Shown here one piece after another: positions 27,785-36,509 of a stretch of DNA of 64,000 nt. Source of the DNA: Rhodanobacteraceae bacterium (GTDB lineage: Bacteria > Pseudomonadota > Gammaproteobacteria > Xanthomonadales > Ahniellaceae); assembly GCA_016708465.1 (NCBI GenBank), contig JADJFT010000004.1, positions 468,331-532,330 on the forward strand, written 5' to 3'. How positions within the stretch are numbered: position 1 is the stretch's first letter; each line of letters starts with the position of its first letter. Both the position numbers and the translations under genes were made by a program. Under the pieces are notes generated by a model, which was given only the letters and a program-made list of their open reading frames with translations, searched no databases and was not told the origin of the DNA.

Positions 27785-29823
27785 CCGATGACGCGATTCC
27801 GTTCCAGCTCGTTTCCGACTACCAGCCGGCTGGCGATCAGCCACAGACGATCCACAAGTTAATCGCTGGCTTTGAGGCTGGGTTGGCCCACCAGACGCTG
27901 CTTGGCGTGACCGGTTCGGGTAAGACCTACACGATCGCGAATGTCATACAGGCGGTGCAGAAGCCGACCATCGTGATGGCGCCGAACAAGACGCTGGCGG
28001 CGCAGTTGTACGGTGAGTTCAAATCGTTCTTTCCGAACAATGCTGTCGAGTATTTCGTGTCGTACTACGACTATTACCAGCCCGAGGCCTACGTGCCATC
28101 GAGTGACACCTACATCGAGAAGGATGCCTCGATCAACGAGCACATCGAGCAGATGCGGCTTTCAGCAACCAAGGCACTGCTTGAACGCAAGGATGCGCTG
28201 ATCGTGGCCACGGTATCTGCGATCTATGGCCTCGGCGATCCCGGCGAATACTTCCGCATGGTCATTCACCTGGTGCGTGGCGACCGCGTCGAGCAGCGCG
28301 AACTGCTGCGTCGCCTCACCGAAATTCAGTACGAGCGCGGCGAATTCGAACTCAAGCGCGGCTCGTATCGCGTGCGTGGTGAAACGATCGATGTGTTCCC
28401 GGCCGAGTCAGAGCAAGACGCGATCCGTATCGAACTGTTCGACGGTGAGATCGAGCAGTTGTCGGTGTTTGATCCGTTGACCGGGCACATCCGTCGCAAG
28501 TTGCCCCGTTGCACAATCTTTCCCGGTTCGCACTACGTCACCACGCGCCGCACAGCGCTGGAAGCGATCGACACGATCAAGGCCGAACTGTCCGAGCGAC
28601 TGGAACAACTGTATGCCGCAAACAAGCTGGTCGAAGCACAGCGCCTGAAACAACGGACACAGTTTGATCTGGAAATGATGGCCGAGGTCGGCTACTGCAA
28701 CGGCATCGAGAACTATTCGCGGCATCTCACTGGCTATGCGCCGGGTGAACCACCACCAACCTTGTTCGACTACTTGCCGGCCGATGCCTTGCTCGTCGTT
28801 GACGAGTCGCACGTGACCATTCCGCAGATCGGCGGCATGTATCGCGGCGACCGCTCGCGCAAGGAAACTTTGGTCGAGTTCGGCTTCCGCTTGCCTTCCG
28901 CACTCGACAACCGGCCATTGAAATTCGAGGAATTCGAGCGTCGCTCGCCGCGCGCGATCTACGTTTCGGCAACGCCTAGCCACTACGAGTTGGAGCGCAG
29001 CGGCGATGCGGTGGTCGAGCAAGTCGTACGCCCGACCGGACTGGTCGATCCGGAAGTCGAGGTGCGGTCGGTGCGCACCCAAGTCGATGACCTGCTCAGC
29101 GAGATCCACAAACGTATCGCGCTCGGTGACCGTGTGCTGGTCACCACCTTGACCAAACGCATGGCTGAAAATCTCACTGAGTACTACAGCGAGCAGGGCC
29201 TCAAGGTGCGGTATCTGCATTCGGACATCGAGACCGTCGAGCGCGTCGAAATCATCCGTGATCTGCGCCTTGGAAAATTCGATGTGCTGATCGGCATCAA
29301 TTTGCTGCGCGAAGGTCTGGACATGCCCGAAGTCTCGCTGGTGGCCATTCTCGATGCCGACAAGGAAGGCTTTCTGCGCAGCGCTGGTTCGCTGATTCAG
29401 ACGATTGGCCGTGCCGCACGCAATCTGCGTGGTCGCGCGATCCTTTACGCAGACAAGATCACCCGCTCGATGCAGATTGCAATGGGTGAGACGGAACGTC
29501 GGCGGAACAAACAGATTGCGCATAATCAAACGCATGGCATCACGCCGCGCTCGGTGATCAAAGCCGTTGCGGATTACATGGAAGGCGCTCGCGACGCTGC
29601 GAACGACGAGGCGGTAACGGTCGGCAAACGTGGGCCACGACAGATGTTTCGCGTCGCCGAGGAAAAGGTCGATTACACCGTGCTCGCCCCGCAGAAGCTC
29701 GCTGCAACCATCCGCAAGCTCGAAGCGCAGATGTACAAACACGCGCAGAACCTCGAGTTCGAGGATGCCGCGAAGGTGCGCGACGAAATTCGCCGCGCCC
29801 GTGAGCAGGGCTTGATGCGCTGA
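27781..29823 (+). CDS. uvrB: Excinuclease ABC subunit B
   Basis: 680 residues from ATG 27781; E. coli UvrB has 673. The helicase-like domain has Walker [12 protein letters not shown] (41-51), the padlock beta-hairpin [16 protein letters not shown]-type [20 protein letters not shown], motif V/VI in [30 protein letters not shown] and QTIGRAARN. The UvrC-binding UVR domain closes the protein ([27 protein letters not shown]). UvrB verifies DNA damage handed over by UvrA and recruits UvrC for incision. No LexA box is evident upstream because the gene starts inside the end of the radical SAM gene. It is convergent with the CNB-DUF1003 gene with only three bases between the stop codons. Sequence and length are complete. 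Confidence 0.97.
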   Translation: MTDDAIPFQLVSDYQPAGDQPQTIHKLIAGFEAGLAHQTLLGVTGSGKTYTIANVIQAVQKPTIVMAPNKTLAAQLYGEFKSFFPNNAVEYFVSYYDYYQPEAYVPSSDTYIEKDASINEHIEQMRLSATKALLERKDALIVATVSAIYGLGDPGEYFRMVIHLVRGDRVEQRELLRRLTEIQYERGEFELKRGSYRVRGETIDVFPAESEQDAIRIELFDGEIEQLSVFDPLTGHIRRKLPRCTIFPGSHYVTTRRTALEAIDTIKAELSERLEQLYAANKLVEAQRLKQRTQFDLEMMAEVGYCNGIENYSRHLTGYAPGEPPPTLFDYLPADALLVVDESHVTIPQIGGMYRGDRSRKETLVEFGFRLPSALDNRPLKFEEFERRSPRAIYVSATPSHYELERSGDAVVEQVVRPTGLVDPEVEVRSVRTQVDDLLSEIHKRIALGDRVLVTTLTKRMAENLTEYYSEQGLKVRYLHSDIETVERVEIIRDLRLGKFDVLIGINLLREGLDMPEVSLVAILDADKEGFLRSAGSLIQTIGRAARNLRGRAILYADKITRSMQIAMGETERRRNKQIAHNQTHGITPRSVIKAVADYMEGARDAANDEAVTVGKRGPRQMFRVAEEKVDYTVLAPQKLAATIRKLEAQMYKHAQNLEFEDAAKVRDEIRRAREQGLMR

Positions 29824-29826
29824 TCG

Positions 29827-30681
29827 TCAGCCGTGATGGCGTCCGGCTTCGATGCGTTTTTCGATCCGCAGCAGCCGCTCCATCATTTCGGCGTAGATCT
29901 GGTCGGTTTTTTCGTGTAGGTGCGCGACCTCGAGTTCGGCCTTGACGTTGATGTCGTACTCGATATCGGAACGGACACGATCCTTCTCGGCCTGTCGGTT
30001 CTGGCTGATCAATACGAAGCAAGACAGGAAAATCGCTTCCAGCGAGACGATCATCGTCAGCAATCCGAACGGGTAAGGATCGAATGCCGAAAGACCCAAT
30101 GGCAGCGTGTTGAAGGCGATCCAGAGCGCGAACCAGGTCGCGTTGATCAGCAGGAACGGCATGCTGCCGCTGAACCACGAAATCCAGTCGGCAATCCGCT
30201 GGAATTTGCTGAGCCGTTCCTGAACCTCTTCGTTGACGTTGCGCGACACTCTTGTGCGGAGCAGGTCGTCCGCCTTGCGCGTCATGTGCCCCATCGCTGC
30301 GAGCAAACGCAGCGCCGCCATCGGCGTCTTCTGGAACAGCAGGATCAGATCATCACGATCCATCTCCAGCAACTCGCTGTCGACCAGCGCGATCGCTGCG
30401 GCACTGCGCGGGCCATTATCGAGCAAGGCAAGCTCACCGAAGATTTCGTTGCTGGCCGCGACTGTGAGCACGATTTTCTGCCCGGTGGTATCGCGAATAA
30501 ACAGTTCGATCTCGCCGCTGCGCACGATATACAGCGAATCGCCCGGATCGCCTTTGCTGAACAATGTCGTGCCGGCATCGAGACGACGCAGGTCGATCAC
30601 CTTCGATAGCTCGGTACGGTCGTCATCGCTCAAGTGCTCGAACAGTTCAACGCCTGCGAGCATCTCCGGTGCACAGGACAT
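29827..30681 (-). CDS. Cyclic nucleotide-binding domain protein with DUF1003 membrane domain
   Basis: 284 residues from ATG 30681 (MSCAPEMLAGVELFEHL), which has a GGAG site six bases upstream; the frame is open to 30744. Residues 8-125 are a CNB domain: FEHLSDDDRTELSKVIDLRRL, GDSLYIVRSGEIELFI and the phosphate-binding cassette FGELALLDNGPRSAAA. The second half is DUF1003 with two membrane helices (ADWISWFSGSMPFLLINATWFALWIAFN and PFGLLTMIVSLEAIFLSCFVLISQNRQ) and a C-terminal helical tail ending KRIEAGRHHG. The combination predicts a membrane protein controlled by cAMP or another cyclic nucleotide on its cytoplasmic side. The PBC motif keeps the Glu and Arg needed for ligand binding. DUF1003 has no known activity, so the output is unknown. 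Single gene between uvrB and the acyl-CoA dehydrogenase. Confidence 0.87.
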   Translation of the reverse strand: MSCAPEMLAGVELFEHLSDDDRTELSKVIDLRRLDAGTTLFSKGDPGDSLYIVRSGEIELFIRDTTGQKIVLTVAASNEIFGELALLDNGPRSAAAIALVDSELLEMDRDDLILLFQKTPMAALRLLAAMGHMTRKADDLLRTRVSRNVNEEVQERLSKFQRIADWISWFSGSMPFLLINATWFALWIAFNTLPLGLSAFDPYPFGLLTMIVSLEAIFLSCFVLISQNRQAEKDRVRSDIEYDINVKAELEVAHLHEKTDQIYAEMMERLLRIEKRIEAGRHHG

Positions 30682-30797
30682 CAGCATCTCCGTGGGGGCC
30701 GATGAAGTGTACGCCGCCGCCGCAATCCGTGGCAGACCATCCACTTGTCGACCCGCCCGCTACTGCGTCAGAGTGAGCTGATGCCTACGGAGAAGCC

Positions 30798-32588
30798 ATG
30801 AGCACTAGCCCGCTGATCGACCGCCGCCATCTTGATTTTGTACTGCGCGACTTACTTGATGCTGGGCAGTTGTCGCGCTATCCGCGCTTTGCCGAACACA
30901 GCCGCGATACCTTCGACGCAGCGATCGATCTCGCGCACCGCATCGCGGTCGAAAAATTCCTGCCGCACAACCGCAAATCCGATCTCAATGAACCGCAACT
31001 GGTCGACGGTCATGTTCGGTTGATTCCCGAGATCGGCGAAGCGCTGCGTGCCTATAACAACGCCGGCTTCACCGCGGTCATGGCCGACGTCGACAAGGGT
31101 GGCCTGCAACTGCCGTTCGTGATCGCAACTGCGTGCGATGCGCTGTTCGCAGCCGCCAATCTCGGCACGTCGGCATACCCGGCTTTGGCGCGTGCGGCGG
31201 CCAATTTGCTTGATGCCCACGCCAGTGACGACCAGAAACGACGCTACATGCGCCCGATTCTGGATGGGCGCTGGTTCGGCACCATGTGTTTATCCGAACC
31301 GCAGGCGGGTAGTTCGCTTGGCGACATCACGACGATGGCGGCACCGCAGGCGGACGGAACTTACAAAATCACTGGCGCGAAAATGTGGATCAGTGCCGGC
31401 GAACATGAGCTCGGCGAGAACATCGTCCATTTGCTGCTTGCGAAAATCGTCGGCGCGCCTGCCGGAGTGCGGGGTATCAGTTTGTTCATCGTGCCGCGCT
31501 TCAAAGTCGCGGCCGATGGTTCAATCGGTGCATCGAACGATGCGCGTCTGGCTGGTTTGAACCACAAGATGGGCCAGCGCGGCAGCGTCAACACATTCCT
31601 GAAATTTGGCGAGCAGGATGACTGCATCGGGGAGCTCGTCGGCCAGCCACATCATGGGCTCGGCTACATGTTCCACATGATGAACGAAGAACGCATCGGT
31701 GTCGGTGTCGGTGCCGTACAGCAAGGTAGTGCCGGTTATCTGTATTCACTGCGCTATGCGCGCGAGCGCCGACAGGGGCGGCATCCGGACCAGAAGGATG
31801 CATCGACGTTGCCGGTAGCGATCATTGAACATGCCGACGTGCGGCGCATGTTGCTGCAGCAGAAGTGCTACGTCGAGGCCGGACAACTACTTTGCCTCTA
31901 TGCGGCGTTACAAGTCGACCGTGCGCAGGATGCCGATGCCGGCGTGCAACGCGACGCGACATTGTTGCTCGACTTGCTTACGCCGATCGTCAAGTCGTGG
32001 GGCTCGGATTCGTCACTGAAAGCAAATGAGCTCGCGATCCAGGTGCTCGGCGGCTACGGTTACACGCGCGACTATCCGGTCGAGCAGTTCTATCGCGACA
32101 ATCGCATCAATCCGATCCACGAAGGCACCAACGGCATCCAGGCATTGGACTTGCTCGGCCGCAAGGTCATGCAGCAAGACGGCGCTGCCCTGAAGTTGCT
32201 ATTCGCAGCGATGTCCGAGACCTGCCTGCTCGCCGGTAACGACGTCGAATTGCGTGGATACGCTCAGCAGTTGCAGCACGGCATGCGCACGCTCGGTGAG
32301 GTGACGCTGGGCGCCGCACAACGCATGGCGGCGGGGGAAGCGCGCGCGGTTCTGGCCAACGCGACGCATTACATGACGGCACTGTCGACGCTCACTGTCA
32401 GCTGGCTATGGCTATGGATGGCCGAAGCAGCAACCCGCACCCTCGCACTTGATGACGACTTCCGTGCCGGTAAGCGTCAGGCCTGTCGCTTCTGGTTCGC
32501 AACCGAATACGCCCAACTGGCACACGCGGCGCAACTGGTCGGCGGCGTCGACCGCAGTGCGCTGGATATGCAATCAGCGTGGTTCTAG
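30798..32588 (+). CDS. Acyl-CoA dehydrogenase with C-terminal domain (AcdA/DmdC type)
   Basis: 596 residues, longer than the 380 of simple acyl-CoA dehydrogenases and typical of the subgroup with an extra C-terminal helical domain. ATG 30798 follows a GGAGAAG site. FAD- and substrate-binding features are visible: FGTMCLSEPQAGSSLGDITT, KITGAKMWISAGEHEL, NHKMGQRGSVNT, the helical QVLGGYGYTRDYPVEQFYRDNRI and the catalytic Glu in INPIHEGTNGIQALDLLGRKV. It oxidises acyl-CoA to enoyl-CoA with electrons passed to ETF; likely substrates are medium or long chains, but 3-methylmercaptopropionyl-CoA-type activity of related proteins cannot be excluded. Single gene, convergent with the PilN-like gene (four bases apart). 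The C-terminal part (QSAWF end) is complete. Confidence 0.9.
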   Translation: MSTSPLIDRRHLDFVLRDLLDAGQLSRYPRFAEHSRDTFDAAIDLAHRIAVEKFLPHNRKSDLNEPQLVDGHVRLIPEIGEALRAYNNAGFTAVMADVDKGGLQLPFVIATACDALFAAANLGTSAYPALARAAANLLDAHASDDQKRRYMRPILDGRWFGTMCLSEPQAGSSLGDITTMAAPQADGTYKITGAKMWISAGEHELGENIVHLLLAKIVGAPAGVRGISLFIVPRFKVAADGSIGASNDARLAGLNHKMGQRGSVNTFLKFGEQDDCIGELVGQPHHGLGYMFHMMNEERIGVGVGAVQQGSAGYLYSLRYARERRQGRHPDQKDASTLPVAIIEHADVRRMLLQQKCYVEAGQLLCLYAALQVDRAQDADAGVQRDATLLLDLLTPIVKSWGSDSSLKANELAIQVLGGYGYTRDYPVEQFYRDNRINPIHEGTNGIQALDLLGRKVMQQDGAALKLLFAAMSETCLLAGNDVELRGYAQQLQHGMRTLGEVTLGAAQRMAAGEARAVLANATHYMTALSTLTVSWLWLWMAEAATRTLALDDDFRAGKRQACRFWFATEYAQLAHAAQLVGGVDRSALDMQSAWF

Positions 32589-32592
32589 CGGT

Positions 32593-33087
32593 TCAACGGG
32601 TTTTCGGGTTTACCGCTGGGCACGGCAATGATTGGAAGACTTCGTGGCCGTCGATCGTGCAGCGGTAGACGGTGATTTTTTTTGGCTTCACGACCAGCGA
32701 TGGATTTACCGTGTTGGTCGCGGCCTCGACCGCCACCATAGGTTTGCGTTCGATCATGATTTCGAAGCGCGGATGGCCGTTGGCGTCCATCGAAATTTGC
32801 AGCAAATCGGGTTTTTGGAATGATGCTGATGTATCCAGTGCACGCAAGTACTGGCTGATGCTGGCGTTCGTGTCGGCGCGTCCGATGATCAGGAATTTCT
32901 GCTCGGAGCCGTTGACGAATTCGACTTGATCGAGCATGAGCGTATCGGGTGCAAGTTGTTTCAGTGCGGTCGTTACTTCGTCCGGTGCCAGCGCTGCGGC
33001 GACTGCGCTGACTGATATCAGCAGCAGAATCGCCATTGCGAGCAAGCTGCAACGTACCTCGCTCACGGCGCGTCGACTCGTTTCCAT
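32593..33087 (-). CDS. Exported PilN-like protein with C-terminal Cys-pair motif
   Basis: 164 residues from ATG 33087. A basic start and a hydrophobic stretch (CSLLAMAILLLISVSAVAAAL) form a signal peptide or anchor. The middle (LMLDQVEFVNGSEQKFLIIGRADTNASISQYLRALDTSASFQKPDLLQIS) matches the fimbrial-assembly PilN-type fold with the conserved IxGxAxTNxxISxYLRxLexSxxFxxPxL pattern. The end (ITVYRCTIDGHEVFQSLPCP) has two Cys spaced as in DUF4124-like domains. It is a standalone gene, not in a pil operon, and is the last of a minus-strand cluster after bpt; the start overlaps the bpt stop by 25 bases. The role is unknown; it is likely to sit in the periplasm and bind another envelope protein. The N-terminal helix of a classical PilN is retained only as this signal segment. 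Confidence 0.7.
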   Translation of the reverse strand: METSRRAVSEVRCSLLAMAILLLISVSAVAAALAPDEVTTALKQLAPDTLMLDQVEFVNGSEQKFLIIGRADTNASISQYLRALDTSASFQKPDLLQISMDANGHPRFEIMIERKPMVAVEAATNTVNPSLVVKPKKITVYRCTIDGHEVFQSLPCPAVNPKTR

Positions 33088-33779
33088 TGTCCTTGCTCCA
33101 GGATTTCGCGAGGCTGATAGTGCTGCTTGTAGCTCATTTTGGCGTGGCCATCGAGCCAATAGCCGAGATAGACATGCGGCAGACCTAGTCGTTCCGCCCA
33201 TGCTATTTGCTGCAGGATGCTGAACACACCGAGGCTTCTTGTCGCCAAATCAGGGTCGAAAAAAGTGTAAACCGCGCTGAGTCCGATCGGTGTGACATCG
33301 GTGACGGCGGCAGCGACCAGTCGATCGCCGTCGCGCACACACAGGAAGCGCGTATCGCACCAGCGTGCCTGCAGGAACTGTTCAAAGTCGGCGGCACTGG
33401 CACCATCCATGCCGCCACCGGCGTGGCGCGAACCGAGATAGCGCTGATACAGGGCTAAGCGTTCGTCGTCGCAATACGCCGGTACGATACTGAGGCCCAG
33501 GCTGCTGTTCCGCTTCAGGCAACGCGACTGGTTGCGGTTCGGTGTGAACTCGGCGACGACGACGCGGTTCGATACACAGGCGCTACAGCCGCTACAGTCT
33601 GGCCGATAGACGCGTGGCCCGGAACGACGAAAACCGGCGCCGAGTGCGTTCGGAAATACCTGTTTAAGCGCTGGCGATTCCGGGTCGAGCACGAGGTCAC
33701 GTGCCACGCGATCGCGGTAATAGCCGCACGGATGTTCGTTCGTGCGATAGAGCTTGATATTGATCTCGCGAGCACTCAT
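33063..33779 (-). CDS. bpt: Aspartate/glutamate leucyltransferase
   Basis: 238 residues, the usual size of Bpt. Characteristic sequences are present: HPCGYYRDRVARDLVLDP with the N-terminal Cys-rich part, RPDCSGCSACVSNRVVVAEFTPNRNQSRCLKRN, VYTFFDPDLATRSLGVFSILQQIAWAERLGLPHVYLGYWL and KMSYKQHYQPREILEQGQWKR. The enzyme adds leucine from Leu-tRNA to proteins with N-terminal Asp or Glu (and oxidised Cys in some bacteria), creating an N-degron that ClpS delivers to ClpAP. The start overlaps the stop of the upstream hypothetical gene by four bases (ATGA), so the pair is co-translated, and the PilN-like gene follows. In other genera the gene is often next to aat; no aat is visible here. Confidence 0.96.
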   Translation of the reverse strand: MSAREINIKLYRTNEHPCGYYRDRVARDLVLDPESPALKQVFPNALGAGFRRSGPRVYRPDCSGCSACVSNRVVVAEFTPNRNQSRCLKRNSSLGLSIVPAYCDDERLALYQRYLGSRHAGGGMDGASAADFEQFLQARWCDTRFLCVRDGDRLVAAAVTDVTPIGLSAVYTFFDPDLATRSLGVFSILQQIAWAERLGLPHVYLGYWLDGHAKMSYKQHYQPREILEQGQWKRVDAP

Positions 33780-35305
33780 CCGGGTGCAAATTCTTCGGGT
33801 AGCGGCAGCGCCGCGCGCGTGCCGCGCGGCAGATCGAGGCGCAAGCCGAAACCACGACGGGTGAGTTCGCGTTGCGTGCGCATGGTCGCTTCGCCATCCA
33901 GCCAGATTTCGCGCTTCGCGGCGCGCAGTGCCGGGTCGTCAAATAGATTGGCGATTGGCATCGTCCAGCTGAGCACGTCTACCGGTATCGGCACGACCAG
34001 CACGCCGTCGATATGTGCAATCAGCATGCGTCCTGCCTCGTCCGATTCGACCGTGGCCTCTGCCGTGCGATGCATTTCCAGCAATTCCAGCGTGCGCACC
34101 AGATAGCGCGCTTCGGCATCGGTGTCAGTTTGTGCGACAAGATTAAGCAGACCCTCGCAGTGCTTGATATGCAGGGCTTCGGTGGCTTCGACCAGATGTT
34201 GCCATTGTGTTGGCGACAGTGCGCCTTGATGCATCGCCTTGGCGATCATCGGCTGTTCGCCACACACTGCAGTCATTCGCTCGCGTTGCAATAAACCGAG
34301 TGCGACCGGATCAAGGCGCCAAACGACATCATCGACCTTTCGGCTCACGCCAATCGCTTCGCTTGCGCCCGGTGCCATCGAATCGATCGCCGCACTCAAA
34401 CTCTTGTCACCGACCAGGCTGGCCCAAGCGATACGGTCCATTTCGCGATTGAGCAATGCATTCCGCGAGTACGGGTCAACGCCCATGCGCTGTGCGACCT
34501 CGCGACGTGCTGCGGTGAATCCAATCCAACGCTTGGCGAATTTACCGGTGGTCCGCTGCGACTGCAGCCACCAGTCCGACTGGTGTACATGCGGCGTCGG
34601 CGACTGCGGCCCGATGCCGGTTGCGTTATCGTCCTCGTGCCATTCCTCGCTGGCGCGGTCGCGTGCCTTGGCCGTCTGTTCGCGCAGATCACGCCACTTT
34701 GAATGCAGGCTACGGATCAACCCGCCCGGGATCGACTTCACTGTCTGAATTGGATGCGCGCCGATGCGCGCCATGGTTTTGGCGATGTCCTTGCTCGCGT
34801 GGCCGATCGCAGTTGCAAACGCCGTGGTGCGCGAGATCGTGGCGAGTTGTTCGACCACCTCGATCTCGTGGATACGCTCAACCAATTCGGCACGACCTTC
34901 GACCTGCAAGTCGCCGTAGTCGGTCGCGAGCCGGAATTGCGCGAGGTAGCCGCGCATCGGCACCGCCGGATCGATTTGCCAGCTCGGACCAGACAGCAGC
35001 GCCGGTTGCAACAACTGGTCGGCGCGGTATTCGGGTTCACGCTCGAAGCTGCGGTCGTCGTCGGCCGATGCGTCGACCGCAACGATCGTCGACGCCGCGC
35101 CGGCGTTGGCGACGACGAGCAGCATGACCAGCAACGCTGAAAAGAGTTGCGATGGTGCCGCCGGTCGAGGTGCGCGCCGGCCAGATTCTGATTCGTTGGT
35201 GGAAAGTCGCATGCGGACGGCTGACATCAAGAAGGCGGCGATGATGACAAGTCTCGCAGGATCGCGCCGTGTATTCAGCGCGAACATTACTCGCGCGCGA
35301 TCCAC
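33776..35305 (-). CDS. Hypothetical exported protein
   Basis: Up to 509 residues from a GTG at 35305, three bases after the tdh stop. The more convincing start is the ATG at 35212 (MRLSTNESESGRR), because a signal peptide (SQLFSALLVMLLVVANAGAAS) then sits at the normal distance from the N-terminus. The mature protein has no domain that I recognise. It is hydrophilic and mostly helical, with tracts such as HASKDIAKTMARIGAHPIQTVKSIPGG and WWLQSQRTTGKFAKRWIGFTAARREVAQRMGVDPYSRNALL, a pattern reminiscent of uncharacterised large periplasmic proteins of Lysobacterales. No catalytic motif is visible. Its stop overlaps the bpt start, tying it to the minus-strand tdh-bpt cluster. Confidence 0.65.
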   Translation of the reverse strand: MDRARVMFALNTRRDPARLVIIAAFLMSAVRMRLSTNESESGRRAPRPAAPSQLFSALLVMLLVVANAGAASTIVAVDASADDDRSFEREPEYRADQLLQPALLSGPSWQIDPAVPMRGYLAQFRLATDYGDLQVEGRAELVERIHEIEVVEQLATISRTTAFATAIGHASKDIAKTMARIGAHPIQTVKSIPGGLIRSLHSKWRDLREQTAKARDRASEEWHEDDNATGIGPQSPTPHVHQSDWWLQSQRTTGKFAKRWIGFTAARREVAQRMGVDPYSRNALLNREMDRIAWASLVGDKSLSAAIDSMAPGASEAIGVSRKVDDVVWRLDPVALGLLQRERMTAVCGEQPMIAKAMHQGALSPTQWQHLVEATEALHIKHCEGLLNLVAQTDTDAEARYLVRTLELLEMHRTAEATVESDEAGRMLIAHIDGVLVVPIPVDVLSWTMPIANLFDDPALRAAKREIWLDGEATMRTQRELTRRGFGLRLDLPRGTRAALPLPEEFAPG

Positions 35306-35308
35306 TGA

Positions 35309-36346
35309 TCAATTCCAGCTGCAGACAACCTTGCCGCAATGACCCGCTTCCATCAGGTCGAAGCCGCGCTGAAAGTCATCAATGTGGATCTGGTGGGTTA
35401 ACACCTTCTGCAGTGGAAAACCCGTCAGCACCATTTGCGTCATCTTGTACCAAGTTTCATACATGCGACGGCCGTACATGCCATGCATGGTCAGGCCCTT
35501 GAAGATGACTTTGTCCCAGTCGATGCCGGCGCCTTTCGGAAGAATTCCGAGCAGGGCGATCTTGCCGCCGTGGTACATGCAGTCGAGCATGTCGTTGAAC
35601 GCGTGCGTGTTGCCGCTCATCTCCAGGCCGACGTCGAAGCCTTCCATGTGCAGGTCCTTGACGACTTCCTTGAGCGACTGCTTGGAAACATTGACGACGC
35701 GCGTCGCGCCCATATCGGCAGCCAATTTCAGTCGATAATCGTTGACGTCGGTGACGACGACGTTGCGTGCACCGACATGCTTGCAGATCCCCGCAGCGAT
35801 AATACCGATCGGCCCGGCACCAGTGATCAACACGTCTTCGCCGATCACGTCGAATTCGAGCGCACAGTGTGCGGCATTGCCATAGGGGTCGAAGAATGCC
35901 GCCAGTTCACTCGGAATCTGGTCCGGGATCGGCCACAGGTTGCTCGATGGCATGCTGATGTATTCGGCGAAGGCGCCGTGGCGATTCACGCCGATGCCGA
36001 TGGTGTGCGGACACAGGTGCTGGCGTCCGGCGCGACAGTTACGACAGAAGCCGCAGACGATGTGGCCTTCCGCGGAGACACGGTCACCGATGCTATAGCC
36101 ACGCACACCGGGACCGATCGCGACGATGCGGCCGACGAATTCATGACCGATCACCAGGCCCGGCTTGATCGTGCGCTGGCTCCACTCGTCCCATTTGTAG
36201 ATGTGCAAATCGGTGCCACAGATCGCGGTCTTTTCGACCTTGATCAATACGTCGTTGGGCCCGATTTCCGGCAGCGGCACCTGTTCCATCCAGATGCCCT
36301 TCGCGGCTTCCTTCTTGACCAGGGCTTTCATCATCGACTGCGACAT
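35309..36346 (-). CDS. tdh: L-threonine 3-dehydrogenase
   Basis: 345 residues, about the size of E. coli Tdh (341). This is a zinc medium-chain dehydrogenase: catalytic zinc ligands in [19 protein letters not shown] and [15 protein letters not shown], the structural zinc Cys set [15 protein letters not shown], the NAD-binding motif [22 protein letters not shown], and the family sequence [14 protein letters not shown]. It oxidises L-threonine to 2-amino-3-ketobutyrate, which a 2-amino-3-ketobutyrate CoA ligase would turn into glycine and acetyl-CoA; that gene (kbl) is not in the window. The start overlaps no other gene and leads the minus-strand cluster with the hypothetical, bpt and PilN-like genes, divergent from the S46 peptidase with 163 bases between. 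Confidence 0.96.
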   Translation of the reverse strand: MSQSMMKALVKKEAAKGIWMEQVPLPEIGPNDVLIKVEKTAICGTDLHIYKWDEWSQRTIKPGLVIGHEFVGRIVAIGPGVRGYSIGDRVSAEGHIVCGFCRNCRAGRQHLCPHTIGIGVNRHGAFAEYISMPSSNLWPIPDQIPSELAAFFDPYGNAAHCALEFDVIGEDVLITGAGPIGIIAAGICKHVGARNVVVTDVNDYRLKLAADMGATRVVNVSKQSLKEVVKDLHMEGFDVGLEMSGNTHAFNDMLDCMYHGGKIALLGILPKGAGIDWDKVIFKGLTMHGMYGRRMYETWYKMTQMVLTGFPLQKVLTHQIHIDDFQRGFDLMEAGHCGKVVCSWN

Positions 36347-36509
36347 GGGTGTTCTCCGGGACGGGGCGCAATTATGCGCGACGAAGGCTCACTGCGGCGA
36401 TCCGTACCAGCTTGTCCACGCCCGGCACCATTGACCGGCGCTGCTGTTTGCATCACGGACAACTGTCGGGCATAAAGCCAGGCTTCGCGTCATTGGTAGG
36501 GAGTCGCAC

